NCBI RefSeq assembly: GCF_000350225.1
Contig: NW_005178985.1
Span: forward strand, 62,001 to 126,000
DNA length: 64,000 nt
Source: Chondrus crispus
Taxonomy: Eukaryota; Rhodophyta; Florideophyceae; Gigartinales; Gigartinaceae
Direction: 5' to 3'
Shown piece by piece: positions 50,665-60,200 of the stretch. Under the pieces are notes generated by a model. That model was not told where the DNA came from. It did not search any database and saw nothing but the letters and a program-made list of their open reading frames with translations. The first letter of the stretch is position 1. Each line of letters opens with the position of its first letter. The position numbers and the translations under genes were made by a program.

Positions 50665-53600
50665 TCAAGAGTGAACGACCGCGTTCACCTCGGAGGTGAG
50701 TTCCCTGCCTGTACGCGTTCTCAGTCGTTTCGCGTATCGCGACACTAGCTCCTCGGGAACATGTGTTCGTGCAGTCCAAGTGGGCTCGTCGTAGTCAGCC
50801 CACTTGATGAGGAACTCCGTAGTTCCGTCCTCTACCACGCGATGCTTGAGCAGACGCTCGACCTCGTACTGCGTGCCCTCGGTGACCTTGTCGGCAAGGT
50901 CACCAGGGGTTGTTGCACTTGCTCGTGGCGCGTCCGTCGGAGGGGGCGCGTACACGCAGCAGTCCGCCGAGACGCGCTCCCTCACCCCATCACGGTCGAT
51001 CGTGATGGTTCGTTTGTCGTTGGCCAGTACGCAGAATGGTCCAGCGGCAGGTGACGCGAGCTTGTTCGACGTCTTCGTCCCATCGGTGGGGTTGAGGTAC
51101 ACGTAGTCCCCCGGCTTGAGTCGCGTGTTAATTCTTCGTACGCGTTTATCGAAGTCGCGTGTGTAGCGGGCCTGCGTACGATGCAAGCTTTCGTAAGCTT
51201 TTTGGATCGTCTCGCCCAAAGTCTTGAGAAACTCTGCGCGTTGAGATCCCCTGTCCGGAGGGGGCGCGTCCCCGTCGGCTCTTCGAAGAGAGAACTCCGG
51301 CGGGCGTCTGCTGAGCACGAGCTCAAAGGGTGTCGTACGCGTGGTTCGGTGTACGTGGGAATTGTACGCGTACGTAAGCGGTCCCACGTACACGTCCCAA
51401 TCATCCTGATGCTCGTTGACGTAGTTTCGAAGCATCGACGCGATAGTCCGGTTGTAACGTTCAACCTGTCTATTCGTCTGGGGATGATACGCGGACGTAT
51501 ATAAGTTAGTTATCCCCAGTACGCGACACACGCTGTGGAAGAACTTCGCGTTAAATTGAGGACCGTTCTCCGACAACAGCGAACGCGGAACGCCGTATTT
51601 GAAGACCCACGCGTCACAGAATGCTGTCGCGACAGTGTACGCGGTCACTGTTCGGAGCGCGACAACTTGTGTTAACTTAGTGAAGCGGTCTGTGATAACG
51701 AGGAGGAAACGTTTCCCTGCCTTCGTCTTCGGGAGCGGACCCAAGAATTCAATCGCGAGGCTCTCGAGTGGCCGCTTGGCGGGGAACAACTTCAAACGGT
51801 TGAGGTGTTTCCGCAACTTGACCCGGTTCATCGCGCAGGTCCGACACCCTCGCACCGTGACAGCGACATCTGCAGCGAAATGGGGCCAGTAGTACTCGCG
51901 TCGAAGGGCGAAGTACATACGATTCTGGCCCGAGTGTCCCGCGATGGCCGGGTTGTGGCACAGGCGGAGGAGCCTAGCGCGAAGCGTCCGAGGTACCACC
52001 ACCTGGACGATATCAGGATCAAAGGGGTGTCTCCGTTTGAGCACTCCTTGGTGGTCCTCGAAGAACGCGGAGTCCCGGGACTCTGACTGTCGTGCCAAGA
52101 CGGTTTGGCAGAAGTCATCCACGCGTTGCTCCTCGGCTATCTCCTCTATCGTAAGAGGAGCCGGGAGGTCGTTCTGCGGTGGCGCGACCGGAGAGGCGGG
52201 CGCGCCGACTTCGGGGTCTTCGGCGCGCTCGATGTCGGCGGCGTCGAACTTGTCGTTCTCCTCCCAAAACGAAGTGGGTCCTTGGAGAGCGGGGGATTCG
52301 TCGTCGCCTCGCGGTTCGTCGCGCGTTCGTACGCGCGACCTCGTCCTTGACCCGGCTTGGTTCCGTGTCGTCACGAAGACATGGACGGCCTGATGGTCAC
52401 AGCTCGCGGTACAAACGTGGTCCGCGAGCTCGTTCGATACGTCTCGAACGGTCGTACCCCCGTCGAAGGTGGGAATGTCGTCATCCACCTCGACGATGGG
52501 GCGAGGGTCATCGGCGACACGAGGCGTCACGGGGCGTGACAGGGCATCGGGCACCTGATGCACGCGCCCGGGGCGGTACTGAATGGTGAAGTCGTATTCA
52601 GCCAGACGTAGCCGCCACTGGGTGAGTCTTCCGGAACTCTCTGTGAGGGACATGAGCCACCTCAAGGCGTCGTGATCCGTTCGGACGGTGAAGTTCGTTC
52701 CTTCTACGTACGGTCGTAGTGTGCGGACGGCCCACACTACGGCGAAGCACTCGCGTTCCGTGGCGCTGTAATTGCGCTCGCTGTCGTTCAGAGAGTAGGA
52801 CCAATAGCCTACGGGGCGCCAGTCGTTTGGCTGGTCGTGTTCCTGGAGCAGCGTGTAGCCAAGCTGGTAGGCACTCGCGTCCGTGTCGATCATGTACGGA
52901 CGGCCGTACCGCGGTAGCGCGAGGATTGGCAGAGCGATCATACACTTGTTGAGGTTCTCGAACGCGTTCAATTGGGTCTCCGTGGGGTTGTAGAAGTCAG
53001 GATTCGCATCCTTGCGCGTCATGTCGGTCAGAGGACGCGCTATCTTCGCGAACCCCTTAACGAATCGGCGGTATACGTTGCACGCCCCGGGGAACGAGCG
53101 TACTTGCGTTAGTGTCCTCGGGAACGTGAACGTCTTGAAGGCATCGGCCGCCGTGTCCGCCACGCTTAACTTACCTGGGGAAATGACGTGCCCCAGGTAG
53201 TGTACCATCGGCTGAAAGAAGCTACACTTCTTGAGCTTGAGGGAGATTCCGGCACTCCGAAGCAAGCTCAAGACAGTGCTGAGATGCTTCGCATGTTCCG
53301 CGTGCGTACGCGAGAACAATATAACGTCATCGAGATAGAAGAGGCATGTTTGCCAGCGAACGCATGAGAGAATAATATCCAGGGCGCGTTGGAAGGTGGC
53401 CGGTGCCCCTTTTAGTCCGAACGGCATTCGCAGGTGGCGAAAAGTGCCCATGTGCGTCGTAAAGGTTGTCTTATCCCGGTCCTCCGGGGCGACCCGGATC
53501 TGCCAATACCCGGAATTGCAGTCCAACGTCGTAAAGACGTCTGCATCTCCTAACGAGTCGATGCAGTCGTCCATACGCGGCAGCGGATACGAATCCGCTG

Positions 53601-53781
53601 CAGTCTTCGCGCTGAGACGACGATAATCTACACAGAACCGAAGAGAGCCGTCTTTCTTCGGTACGAGCACCACCGGGGACGCCCACTCGGTGCTCGCGGG
53701 TTCGATAACTCCTGCGTTCAGCATCTTGGTGACCTCCTTCGCGACCATTTCGCGCATCGCGGGCCCCTTACGGTAGAGCAT
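50665..53781 (-). CDS. Pol region of chromovirus 1: RT, RNase H, integrase, chromodomain
   Basis: An open frame of 1038 residues. Reverse transcriptase at about 1-185 (VIEPASTEWASPVVLVPKKD, then LPRMDDCIDSLGDADVFTTL), RNase H at about 290-410 (YMIDTDASAYQLGYTLLQEH, then GRVHQVPDALSR), the integrase zinc-binding region near 625-680 (GHSGQNRMYFALRREYYWPH and CRTCAMNR), the integrase core (KRFLLVITDRFTKLTQVVAL), and a C-terminal chromodomain (YEVERLLKHRVVEDGTTEFL, IKWADYDEPTW). Chromodomains of this kind guide integration to marked chromatin. Part of a fossil element. Confidence 0.9.
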   Translation of the reverse strand: MLYRKGPAMREMVAKEVTKMLNAGVIEPASTEWASPVVLVPKKDGSLRFCVDYRRLSAKTAADSYPLPRMDDCIDSLGDADVFTTLDCNSGYWQIRVAPEDRDKTTFTTHMGTFRHLRMPFGLKGAPATFQRALDIILSCVRWQTCLFYLDDVILFSRTHAEHAKHLSTVLSLLRSAGISLKLKKCSFFQPMVHYLGHVISPGKLSVADTAADAFKTFTFPRTLTQVRSFPGACNVYRRFVKGFAKIARPLTDMTRKDANPDFYNPTETQLNAFENLNKCMIALPILALPRYGRPYMIDTDASAYQLGYTLLQEHDQPNDWRPVGYWSYSLNDSERNYSATERECFAVVWAVRTLRPYVEGTNFTVRTDHDALRWLMSLTESSGRLTQWRLRLAEYDFTIQYRPGRVHQVPDALSRPVTPRVADDPRPIVEVDDDIPTFDGGTTVRDVSNELADHVCTASCDHQAVHVFVTTRNQAGSRTRSRVRTRDEPRGDDESPALQGPTSFWEENDKFDAADIERAEDPEVGAPASPVAPPQNDLPAPLTIEEIAEEQRVDDFCQTVLARQSESRDSAFFEDHQGVLKRRHPFDPDIVQVVVPRTLRARLLRLCHNPAIAGHSGQNRMYFALRREYYWPHFAADVAVTVRGCRTCAMNRVKLRKHLNRLKLFPAKRPLESLAIEFLGPLPKTKAGKRFLLVITDRFTKLTQVVALRTVTAYTVATAFCDAWVFKYGVPRSLLSENGPQFNAKFFHSVCRVLGITNLYTSAYHPQTNRQVERYNRTIASMLRNYVNEHQDDWDVYVGPLTYAYNSHVHRTTRTTPFELVLSRRPPEFSLRRADGDAPPPDRGSQRAEFLKTLGETIQKAYESLHRTQARYTRDFDKRVRRINTRLKPGDYVYLNPTDGTKTSNKLASPAAGPFCVLANDKRTITIDRDGVRERVSADCCVYAPPPTDAPRASATTPGDLADKVTEGTQYEVERLLKHRVVEDGTTEFLIKWADYDEPTWTARTHVPEELVSRYAKRLRTRTGRELTSEVNAVVHS

Positions 53782-53856
53782 CGAGCGTATCGGCTTCGTA
53801 CCCGGTTCGAGGGTAATGCTGTGCTCCGTCGCTCGGATAGTTCCGAGCGCACCGCT

Positions 53857-55173
53857 CTACAGACTCGAGTGCTTACGGAGCATCTCGAGTACGTGGCCAC
53901 GGAGCTTGTCATCCTCGATGTATGACAAGTCAACCTCTTTTTCACAATCCATCGGTGGATTTTCGGGATCCTTATTCTGTGGGGGTACAGTACCCCCCGC
54001 CGTCGGGTGGTATAAAGGTGACCGTTCGTCCGTGTCAACCTGTCCGTCACCCGCGGTGGTCTCATCATCGGAGTTGGATCGGCCAACTCCTACCTCCCAG
54101 ACTTGATCGGTCAAGTCGGTCAGGTGTAGCGCGTGCGCGATCTCCTCCGCGACCCGGCGCTCCGGCGTTAGGATCGCGAGGGGGTTTCGTTTCGCGTAGC
54201 CAACGACGGTGTGCTTTGGTAGCCGCCTTGTGCAACGCGAAAAATTCGCGACGACGGCCTCGAAGGTCTGGTGCGGTAGGACCTCGGCTACGCCGTTGGT
54301 CAACCTCACCCCGAGGCGGTGCTGAAGCGACGGCTTTGGTTCCAAGAAGACGAGTCCCTTCCCCGCGGTCGTTACGCGTACGCGAGCTTGTGACATCGCG
54401 GGGATGGTAACCCAGCGGGCAATACGGATCGCCTGCGGGGCTTCTTCGCGTACGTCAGCTCGGCTCGTATGACGGCCTTGTCGCCTGGTCGGGGGAGACG
54501 GCTCCCCCCTCCCGTCGACAATGGCAATGGAGCCACCTTGACGGAGGTCGAGCTTCTGCGCGTCGACATCGATATAACGCACGTGCGCGTCAATGAACGC
54601 GGTCCCAAGGAGAACGGGAACCGCGAGCTGGTCCGCGACGACGAACGGAACCCGGAACGTCGTGTTCCGGAGCCGGACGGCCAGCCGGACAACCGCGCTA
54701 ATCTTGAGCGGGTTGCTATTCGCGCCCGCCAGCCGTGGAAGAGGCGCGTCGCGTATTACGTAACGCGTCCAGTCGGGAGGAAAGTCGGCCTTCCTCACCA
54801 GATTGTATCCCGAGCACGTATCAACGGCGATAGTGTGGGGCTGGAACGCGTTGCCCTCCGTGGCTATCGAACCGAGGACATTATATATCTTCGACGTTAT
54901 CAAGCAGATGACGCCGTCGACAACCTTCGGCGCGGTCCGATTCGCGAGGTCGTTTCGCCTGGGGCGTCGGCGGCGGCTCTTTCCGCGTTCACGCGTCCTT
55001 CTTCCTTGGTCGCGGGACGTCTGTTGTTCGTTGAAGTCCGCACGACAAGTCCCGTCCTTGCGCGGTTCGCGGTCCTCCTGCAGCTTAGAGCCCACGGGGG
55101 GCCCTGGGGGCTTCTTCTCGGGCGTCGGGCATACGGAAGCCACGACGTCCCTTATTTCCTGCGCCGGAATCAC
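53857..55173 (-). CDS. Protease region of chromovirus 1
   Basis: An open frame of 438 residues. It has a retropepsin-like segment with the active-site pattern in HTIAVDTCSGYNLV (about 145), followed by FVVADQLAVPVLLGTAFIDA, typical of gypsy proteases. The flanks are a basic low-complexity N terminus and a C-terminal linker towards RT. Part of a fossil element. Confidence 0.75.
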   Translation of the reverse strand: MIPAQEIRDVVASVCPTPEKKPPGPPVGSKLQEDREPRKDGTCRADFNEQQTSRDQGRRTRERGKSRRRRPRRNDLANRTAPKVVDGVICLITSKIYNVLGSIATEGNAFQPHTIAVDTCSGYNLVRKADFPPDWTRYVIRDAPLPRLAGANSNPLKISAVVRLAVRLRNTTFRVPFVVADQLAVPVLLGTAFIDAHVRYIDVDAQKLDLRQGGSIAIVDGRGEPSPPTRRQGRHTSRADVREEAPQAIRIARWVTIPAMSQARVRVTTAGKGLVFLEPKPSLQHRLGVRLTNGVAEVLPHQTFEAVVANFSRCTRRLPKHTVVGYAKRNPLAILTPERRVAEEIAHALHLTDLTDQVWEVGVGRSNSDDETTAGDGQVDTDERSPLYHPTAGGTVPPQNKDPENPPMDCEKEVDLSYIEDDKLRGHVLEMLRKHSSL

Positions 55174-55465
55174 GCGAGTCTCGGCGTCTTCGCGTGAGGG
55201 CGCGGGGGATATTATCGGTAAATATCCCCCGTGCCCTTGTCGGGCTCGCGGTGGCCGGTCGATGGGATATGGACAAGACGGCTCACGCGACCGCGCGAAC
55301 GTAACCGTCTTTACGCGTTTTTTGAGCTACCGGAGCTGTCGGAGCTAAGCGCGTCGCTACCGATAGCTGGTGCGCCTCCGCGTCCCTCGTCGAGTGGGGG
55401 CGCGGGCGTGGTCCATCTCGGTCTCGCGGCTTGGTCGAAGTATTCGGATACTTTGAGGCCCTGAT

Positions 55466-56833
55466 TCACCACGTCCGGACGTTATAGAATTTGCGGGGCC
55501 GCAGGTGCCGGATCTCCTTCGCGTCCCCCCTGGACAGGGCATGCGTATCCTCTGCCCAGTCCTGGAGGTACATTATCGCGTTCTGTACCCCCGGCGGGAG
55601 TCGGGAACGGTCCCGGTCTCCCCTTCCGTCTTGACGCGGATATCGTGTGTCCGCCTGGCGGAAGTCGCGTCTCCCGTGTTGGTCGAGTTCATTACGACGG
55701 TACCCGCCACCGCGGGGAGCGAAGCGGGCGCCCGCACCCGCTCGACTCGGGTACTCTTGACGAGGAAATCGGTCCTCGCGAACCGATTGCTGGAGGAGGT
55801 TGCGCATCCCAGGACGCGTCTCCATCTGGTACTTGTAATTCCTGTACGCCGTGAACATCCGTTGCTCTGGCGACAGGAAGGGACAAGTGTACATGGCATG
55901 CCCGTACGTACGGCATAGCCAACAGACGTACGCGCTACCGTCTGTGGATGCGAAAGATGCCGCGTGACGCGTCTCCTCTTCGGTTAACTTGGGGACGCTT
56001 GCCGATGTTCCATCCCCTCCTTGACGCGAAATGTCCAGCTCCTGCACCTTGTGGTCCGTACCACTTGGCAGGTGCGGAGTATGCGCGAACGCGGTGGCGA
56101 AGCTTCCGGTCGACCGCGTTGACGCCGGTGTGGGAGGTCGACCTCCCCCTTGCTCCATGCCTCGCGCGATGAGGACAAGGTCGGCCTGCCACTCATCTTC
56201 TCCAATACGGAGGGCTGTCGCGGGTGAACTTGTCGCGTTCGACCTCGATGGTCGACCCGCTTTCCCTGCCGGTTTCGGATCCGGCAGGGGTAGGCCGCGA
56301 CGCGCGCGGAATGTAGTACCTCCCGCCGTCGCCATACGGCGGATGCTTGAGAGGTCTGTCTTCTGCCATCCGGGCAGTCGTTGCACCGTCTCAGCCACGG
56401 CGGCTCGGGTCGCCGGGGCTAGTCCGCGCACGAAATAATGCGCGAGTGCTTGTTCGGTGAACACCGCGGTGCACTGGAACGCGGCGGACTCCAATCGATC
56501 CGCGTACGCGTTCTCCCTCTCGTGGGGTTGCTGTCGCGCGGTCGCGACTGTATCATACGCTTCACCTAACACGTCGTCCGTGAGGTAGCGTTTGATGAAC
56601 TGGTTGACGAGACCAGGCCAGCTTATGTCGTCGTGAAGCTTGTGGTACAATTCTACACTGCGACCCCCGGTGGCAGATGAGAACCGTCGAGACGGGCGGT
56701 TACTACTGTAGTAATCGTGCACGCGCCCTCTGCGAGCACAGTAGTACCTCCACGGCGTACACGTGGTACAACCGTTGGCGCCAGTCGTGGCCACGGGCAC
56801 ACGTGTGCCACCCATCCGGTAAGTAATTAGCAA
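55466..56833 (-). CDS. Gag region of chromovirus 1
   Basis: An open frame of 455 residues. It carries the retrotransposon gag (capsid) pattern, with DDISWPGLVNQFIKRYLTDD and HYFVRGLAPATRAAVAETVQ, then a nucleocapsid-like region with one CxxC-type cluster (YVCWLCRTYGHAMYTC). The right end runs into DNA belonging to the second element's edge. Part of a fossil element. Confidence 0.75.
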   Translation of the reverse strand: MLITYRMGGTRVPVATTGANGCTTCTPWRYYCARRGRVHDYYSSNRPSRRFSSATGGRSVELYHKLHDDISWPGLVNQFIKRYLTDDVLGEAYDTVATARQQPHERENAYADRLESAAFQCTAVFTEQALAHYFVRGLAPATRAAVAETVQRLPGWQKTDLSSIRRMATAGGTTFRARRGLPLPDPKPAGKAGRPSRSNATSSPATALRIGEDEWQADLVLIARGMEQGGGRPPTPASTRSTGSFATAFAHTPHLPSGTDHKVQELDISRQGGDGTSASVPKLTEEETRHAASFASTDGSAYVCWLCRTYGHAMYTCPFLSPEQRMFTAYRNYKYQMETRPGMRNLLQQSVREDRFPRQEYPSRAGAGARFAPRGGGYRRNELDQHGRRDFRQADTRYPRQDGRGDRDRSRLPPGVQNAIMYLQDWAEDTHALSRGDAKEIRHLRPRKFYNVRTW

Positions 56834-56899
56834 TTAGCGTTTAATGGCACAAATTAGCCAATTTAGTACAGTAGCTGGTATACAGTATGAAACAGTTAC

Positions 56900-57233
56900 T
56901 GTAGCGGGACAGGTGTCCTGGCGTCCCACTTAGGGGTTAAGACCGGGGGCACCTGCCCCGTTCCAGTAAACGGGGGCAGACTCGCCTCCCTTTCCCTTAC
57001 GGCTTTGTGCTAACTCTGTCCGGTTTTGCCTCTAAGTTTCAGGCTTGTAACCCGTGACCGGCCGTCCGGATCTAACACCACCGACCGGCTGCACGTCAGC
57101 GGCCACGTGAGGCTTCCCTCTTTTCGAGTCCTTCCGTACGGTTTGCGCTCGCGTGGGTTACCCAGCGGCGCGCGCTCCCTTACCTCTAACCCCCCTCGTT
57201 CCGAGAGGTCGGGACGAAGGTTGTTATACCACA
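56900..57233 (+). other. Candidate 5' LTR of chromovirus 2
   Basis: Starts TGTAGCGGGACAGG and ends TATACCACA; a TGG-starting possible primer-binding site (TGGTACTCTTGTAG) follows at 57238. A similar start (TGTAGCGCGGG, then GTCCCAC) occurs at 45254. The matching 3' LTR would lie past the window end, so this cannot be confirmed here. Confidence 0.35.
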
Positions 57234-60200
57234 TTTTGGTACTCTTGTAGAGGGGTATAAGTACAGCGGTTGAGCCCGCACTGGATCGCCAGCGCGAGCA
57301 ACTACCGATCGGATTGAAAGAGGTCGAAAATCACCGCGTCGATCGCCAGTGATCATCGACGATGAACCGTGCGGATTCCGCCGGAGAAGATACCGCCTCC
57401 GGGCGAGCAAGTACCCGCAGTGGCAGAGGCGCACAGCGCCCCCGGATCGACAATCCGGAAGCCCTGCTACGCCCGCCGTCTACCAGGGGCCAGAAGACTC
57501 CTTCCGTTTCGGACACCACCGCCGGGCTACCGGCTGGTGGGGGGAACCGCGTACAAGTACTGTACGACGCGTTACTCACGCGACTACAAACCTGGATGGA
57601 GGATTTCCTCGCTGAGGAACTACCTCAGGTCGTCCAGGTTTGCCCCGACCGAACGGCACCAAGACTGGTGGCGGAGCATGCGGACACCGCGCTCCGCGCC
57701 CTGCTGGACAAGAAGATCGCCCCCCTCGTACGCGACGAGGTGGTGGCAGCGCTCGCCGCAGAGGAGGACGAATCTCCGACTGCATTGGCTCTAAAGGGAG
57801 CTATTAGCTCCGCCGTGGCCATCCGTCTGGCCACGACATTTACCGAAACGGGAGGCGCGGTACCGCTGCCGGCGCCGCGCCGTGCAACCGTTCCGGACTC
57901 AAGCTTTAATATCGCTGATCCGATCGGCGCCATACCCGGGATTGATAGGATGGACCCTCACCCGGAGGGCAGAGCCATCTATCCCCCAACCGTTCACGGT
58001 GCTACAGGGAGGACCACAGAAAATGTCCTCCCCATACTCGTCGGTACGGGCGACCCCCGCGGGACAGACAACGGCCTGGGGCCCCCCGAGACAGAAAATC
58101 GGGACCCGTACCGGTTGAGCACAAGACGTGCACCCGGCACGCGCAGAACCGAAGCGGAATACACCCGGTATTCCGACGCAGAAGGCCTCCGTCACAGGAC
58201 GGATGAAGACCGCGAGGAACGCCGCTGGCGATACCCCGATAGCCGCGAGGCACGCCACGGGCGATACCGCGATGCCGGAGGGGGAGGATACCCCTCCGAT
58301 GATGACCCATCCGGTTCGGAAGACTCTCGCAGGCGGAGCCACAGGGCACGCCACGATAAAGGCCGAGACCGGCACCGGCACGACCCGTCCGACTCGGAAG
58401 ACTACCACACCGAGTCGGATGAGGAGCGTCGTCGCTCGAGCAGACACCGCCGGGCTGCCCCGAAGAGCGACGAGCGACGGCCCACGGTAATCAAGCCCCT
58501 CAATGACCTGTTTACCAAGGTCGTCAACTACCAGACCTACCGCCTGGAACGGCGTAGCTCGCGCTACGACTCTACAGTAGCGCGCCACATTAACCGTTAC
58601 CGGAAAAAACTGGACGTGCAGATGAGGTCCCACACGTTCAGCGGTCAGGATCCGATTGCGGTATTGGGATTCCTCGCACGCCTCAAGATGGCGTGCGACC
58701 ACAACAGGATTACCGAAGGAGCCGCCGTGTGTTGCTTCCAATTCTACCTCACCGGTCAGGCTCACGCCCTACTCCAGTCCCGTCTCAATGGAAATACCAT
58801 GGCGGTTGACGTGGAGCGGCGCGAGCTGCTCCGGACATACCCCCAGGTGGTCAACTTTCTGTTGCGCACCTATGCTACCGACGAGGTAATTTCCGAAGCA
58901 GCTCCAGTTTCTTGTGTCGTGGTGTTCTCATGTCACAGCATACCATCTTCTTTCCCAGAGCGCACAAAGGTGGTGATGCGGTACGGTTTTCTCCGACCGG
59001 CGGTTGAAGTCCCTATTCGTCGAGGGGTTACTTCCCGCCACGTGCGCGCAGGTCCGCAATTACCTCGCTACGCACCCGGATGTGGATTACCAATCCGTCG
59101 CTCGCTATGCGCAAGCGATCGGGGAAACCAATCGGGCTTCCCGTCGACAGGGTATGTCCGCCATGGCGCACCGAGAGCCGTCCCGAGCGGCTAGAAGATC
59201 TGACCGCACCACAAGGACGAGGCCCGTGCTGTCGGTTGAGTCGGCATCCGACATCCCGACGGCCGGGGGATTTGCTGAAGAAGCAATCTTGGCCGTGACG
59301 GACCAAACCGCCACGCCGACCTCGATGAGCTCGGCACCAACGAGTTACTATCCGTCGCTGGCAGCCTCGACGGCGGGCGCCCCGGTTCCGCCCGCCGACC
59401 CTGGCGACGTGCGCACAGGACCGTACGGGAGGTAAGGGCAGGATCCACGCGTCCGGTTCTCCGGCGGGAGATTTCCCGGACCGCCACCGTGCCGGTTCTG
59501 CCTTGACACCACGCACCGACAAGAGGCGTGCCCCGTCGTTGCCGATGCCGGCCTGCGGGCCAAGCTTCTGGAGGCACGAGAGGCCAACTACCAGAAGCTA
59601 CGCATCCGGAAGTGCCTCCGCCCGGGATCCCCGTTCAACCGCCAGGGACCGTCCGCTTGGAGAAACCAGCGTCCGACGGCCCCCGCGGGCGTGAACGTGG
59701 TAGAAGAGCCGCACCACGGCCCTACCGAAGACCACGTGGCGCAAGCCGCGTACGAAATCCGCGAGGACTTGCTGCTGACGGGGGAAGCCGGGGAGGACGC
59801 GTAGAGGCGACGACGTCTCTCCCCGTGCCCAGCCTCAGAAGCTTAGTCACCCCCGATCCGGCTGCGCCAGTGGAAGCGCAGCCGGGTACCCGAACGGAAG
59901 TCCAGGCCATCTGCTTCTTCAAGAAGCAGAATTACAAGATCTCCGCGACGGTTGGTCAGAAGCAGGCGTTGATGGTCGCCATCACGCCAGTGATTGACTC
60001 AGGAGCCGGCCCGAACCTCATCCATTTACGGTGTGTCGCTGAGTCGTGGCGACCATCGATAAAACCGGTTCGGAGCCCAGCGCTCATCGACGCGTCAAAC
60101 CGCGCGATGAAGGCACTAGGGGAAATCCCCCTGCTCGTCCGAATCGGTGAGTTTGTGGCGCGCGTCCCGTTCCTGGTAGTCACGAGCCTCGCCGTGGACT

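Larger units (their letters stand above)
48042..56899 (-). mobile_element. Ty3/gypsy chromovirus 1 (minus strand; left edge uncertain)
   Basis: Order read 5' to 3' on the minus strand: gag-region ORF, protease-region ORF, then RT, RNase H, integrase and a C-terminal chromodomain. This order is Ty3/gypsy, chromovirus branch. The left edge may extend to about 44.8 kb if the LTR-like block there belongs to it. The right side appears cut by the second element near 56.9 kb, so its upstream LTR would lie outside the window. The coding parts are long and little damaged; as a fossil it looks fairly young, with perhaps one or two breaks. Confidence 0.75.
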
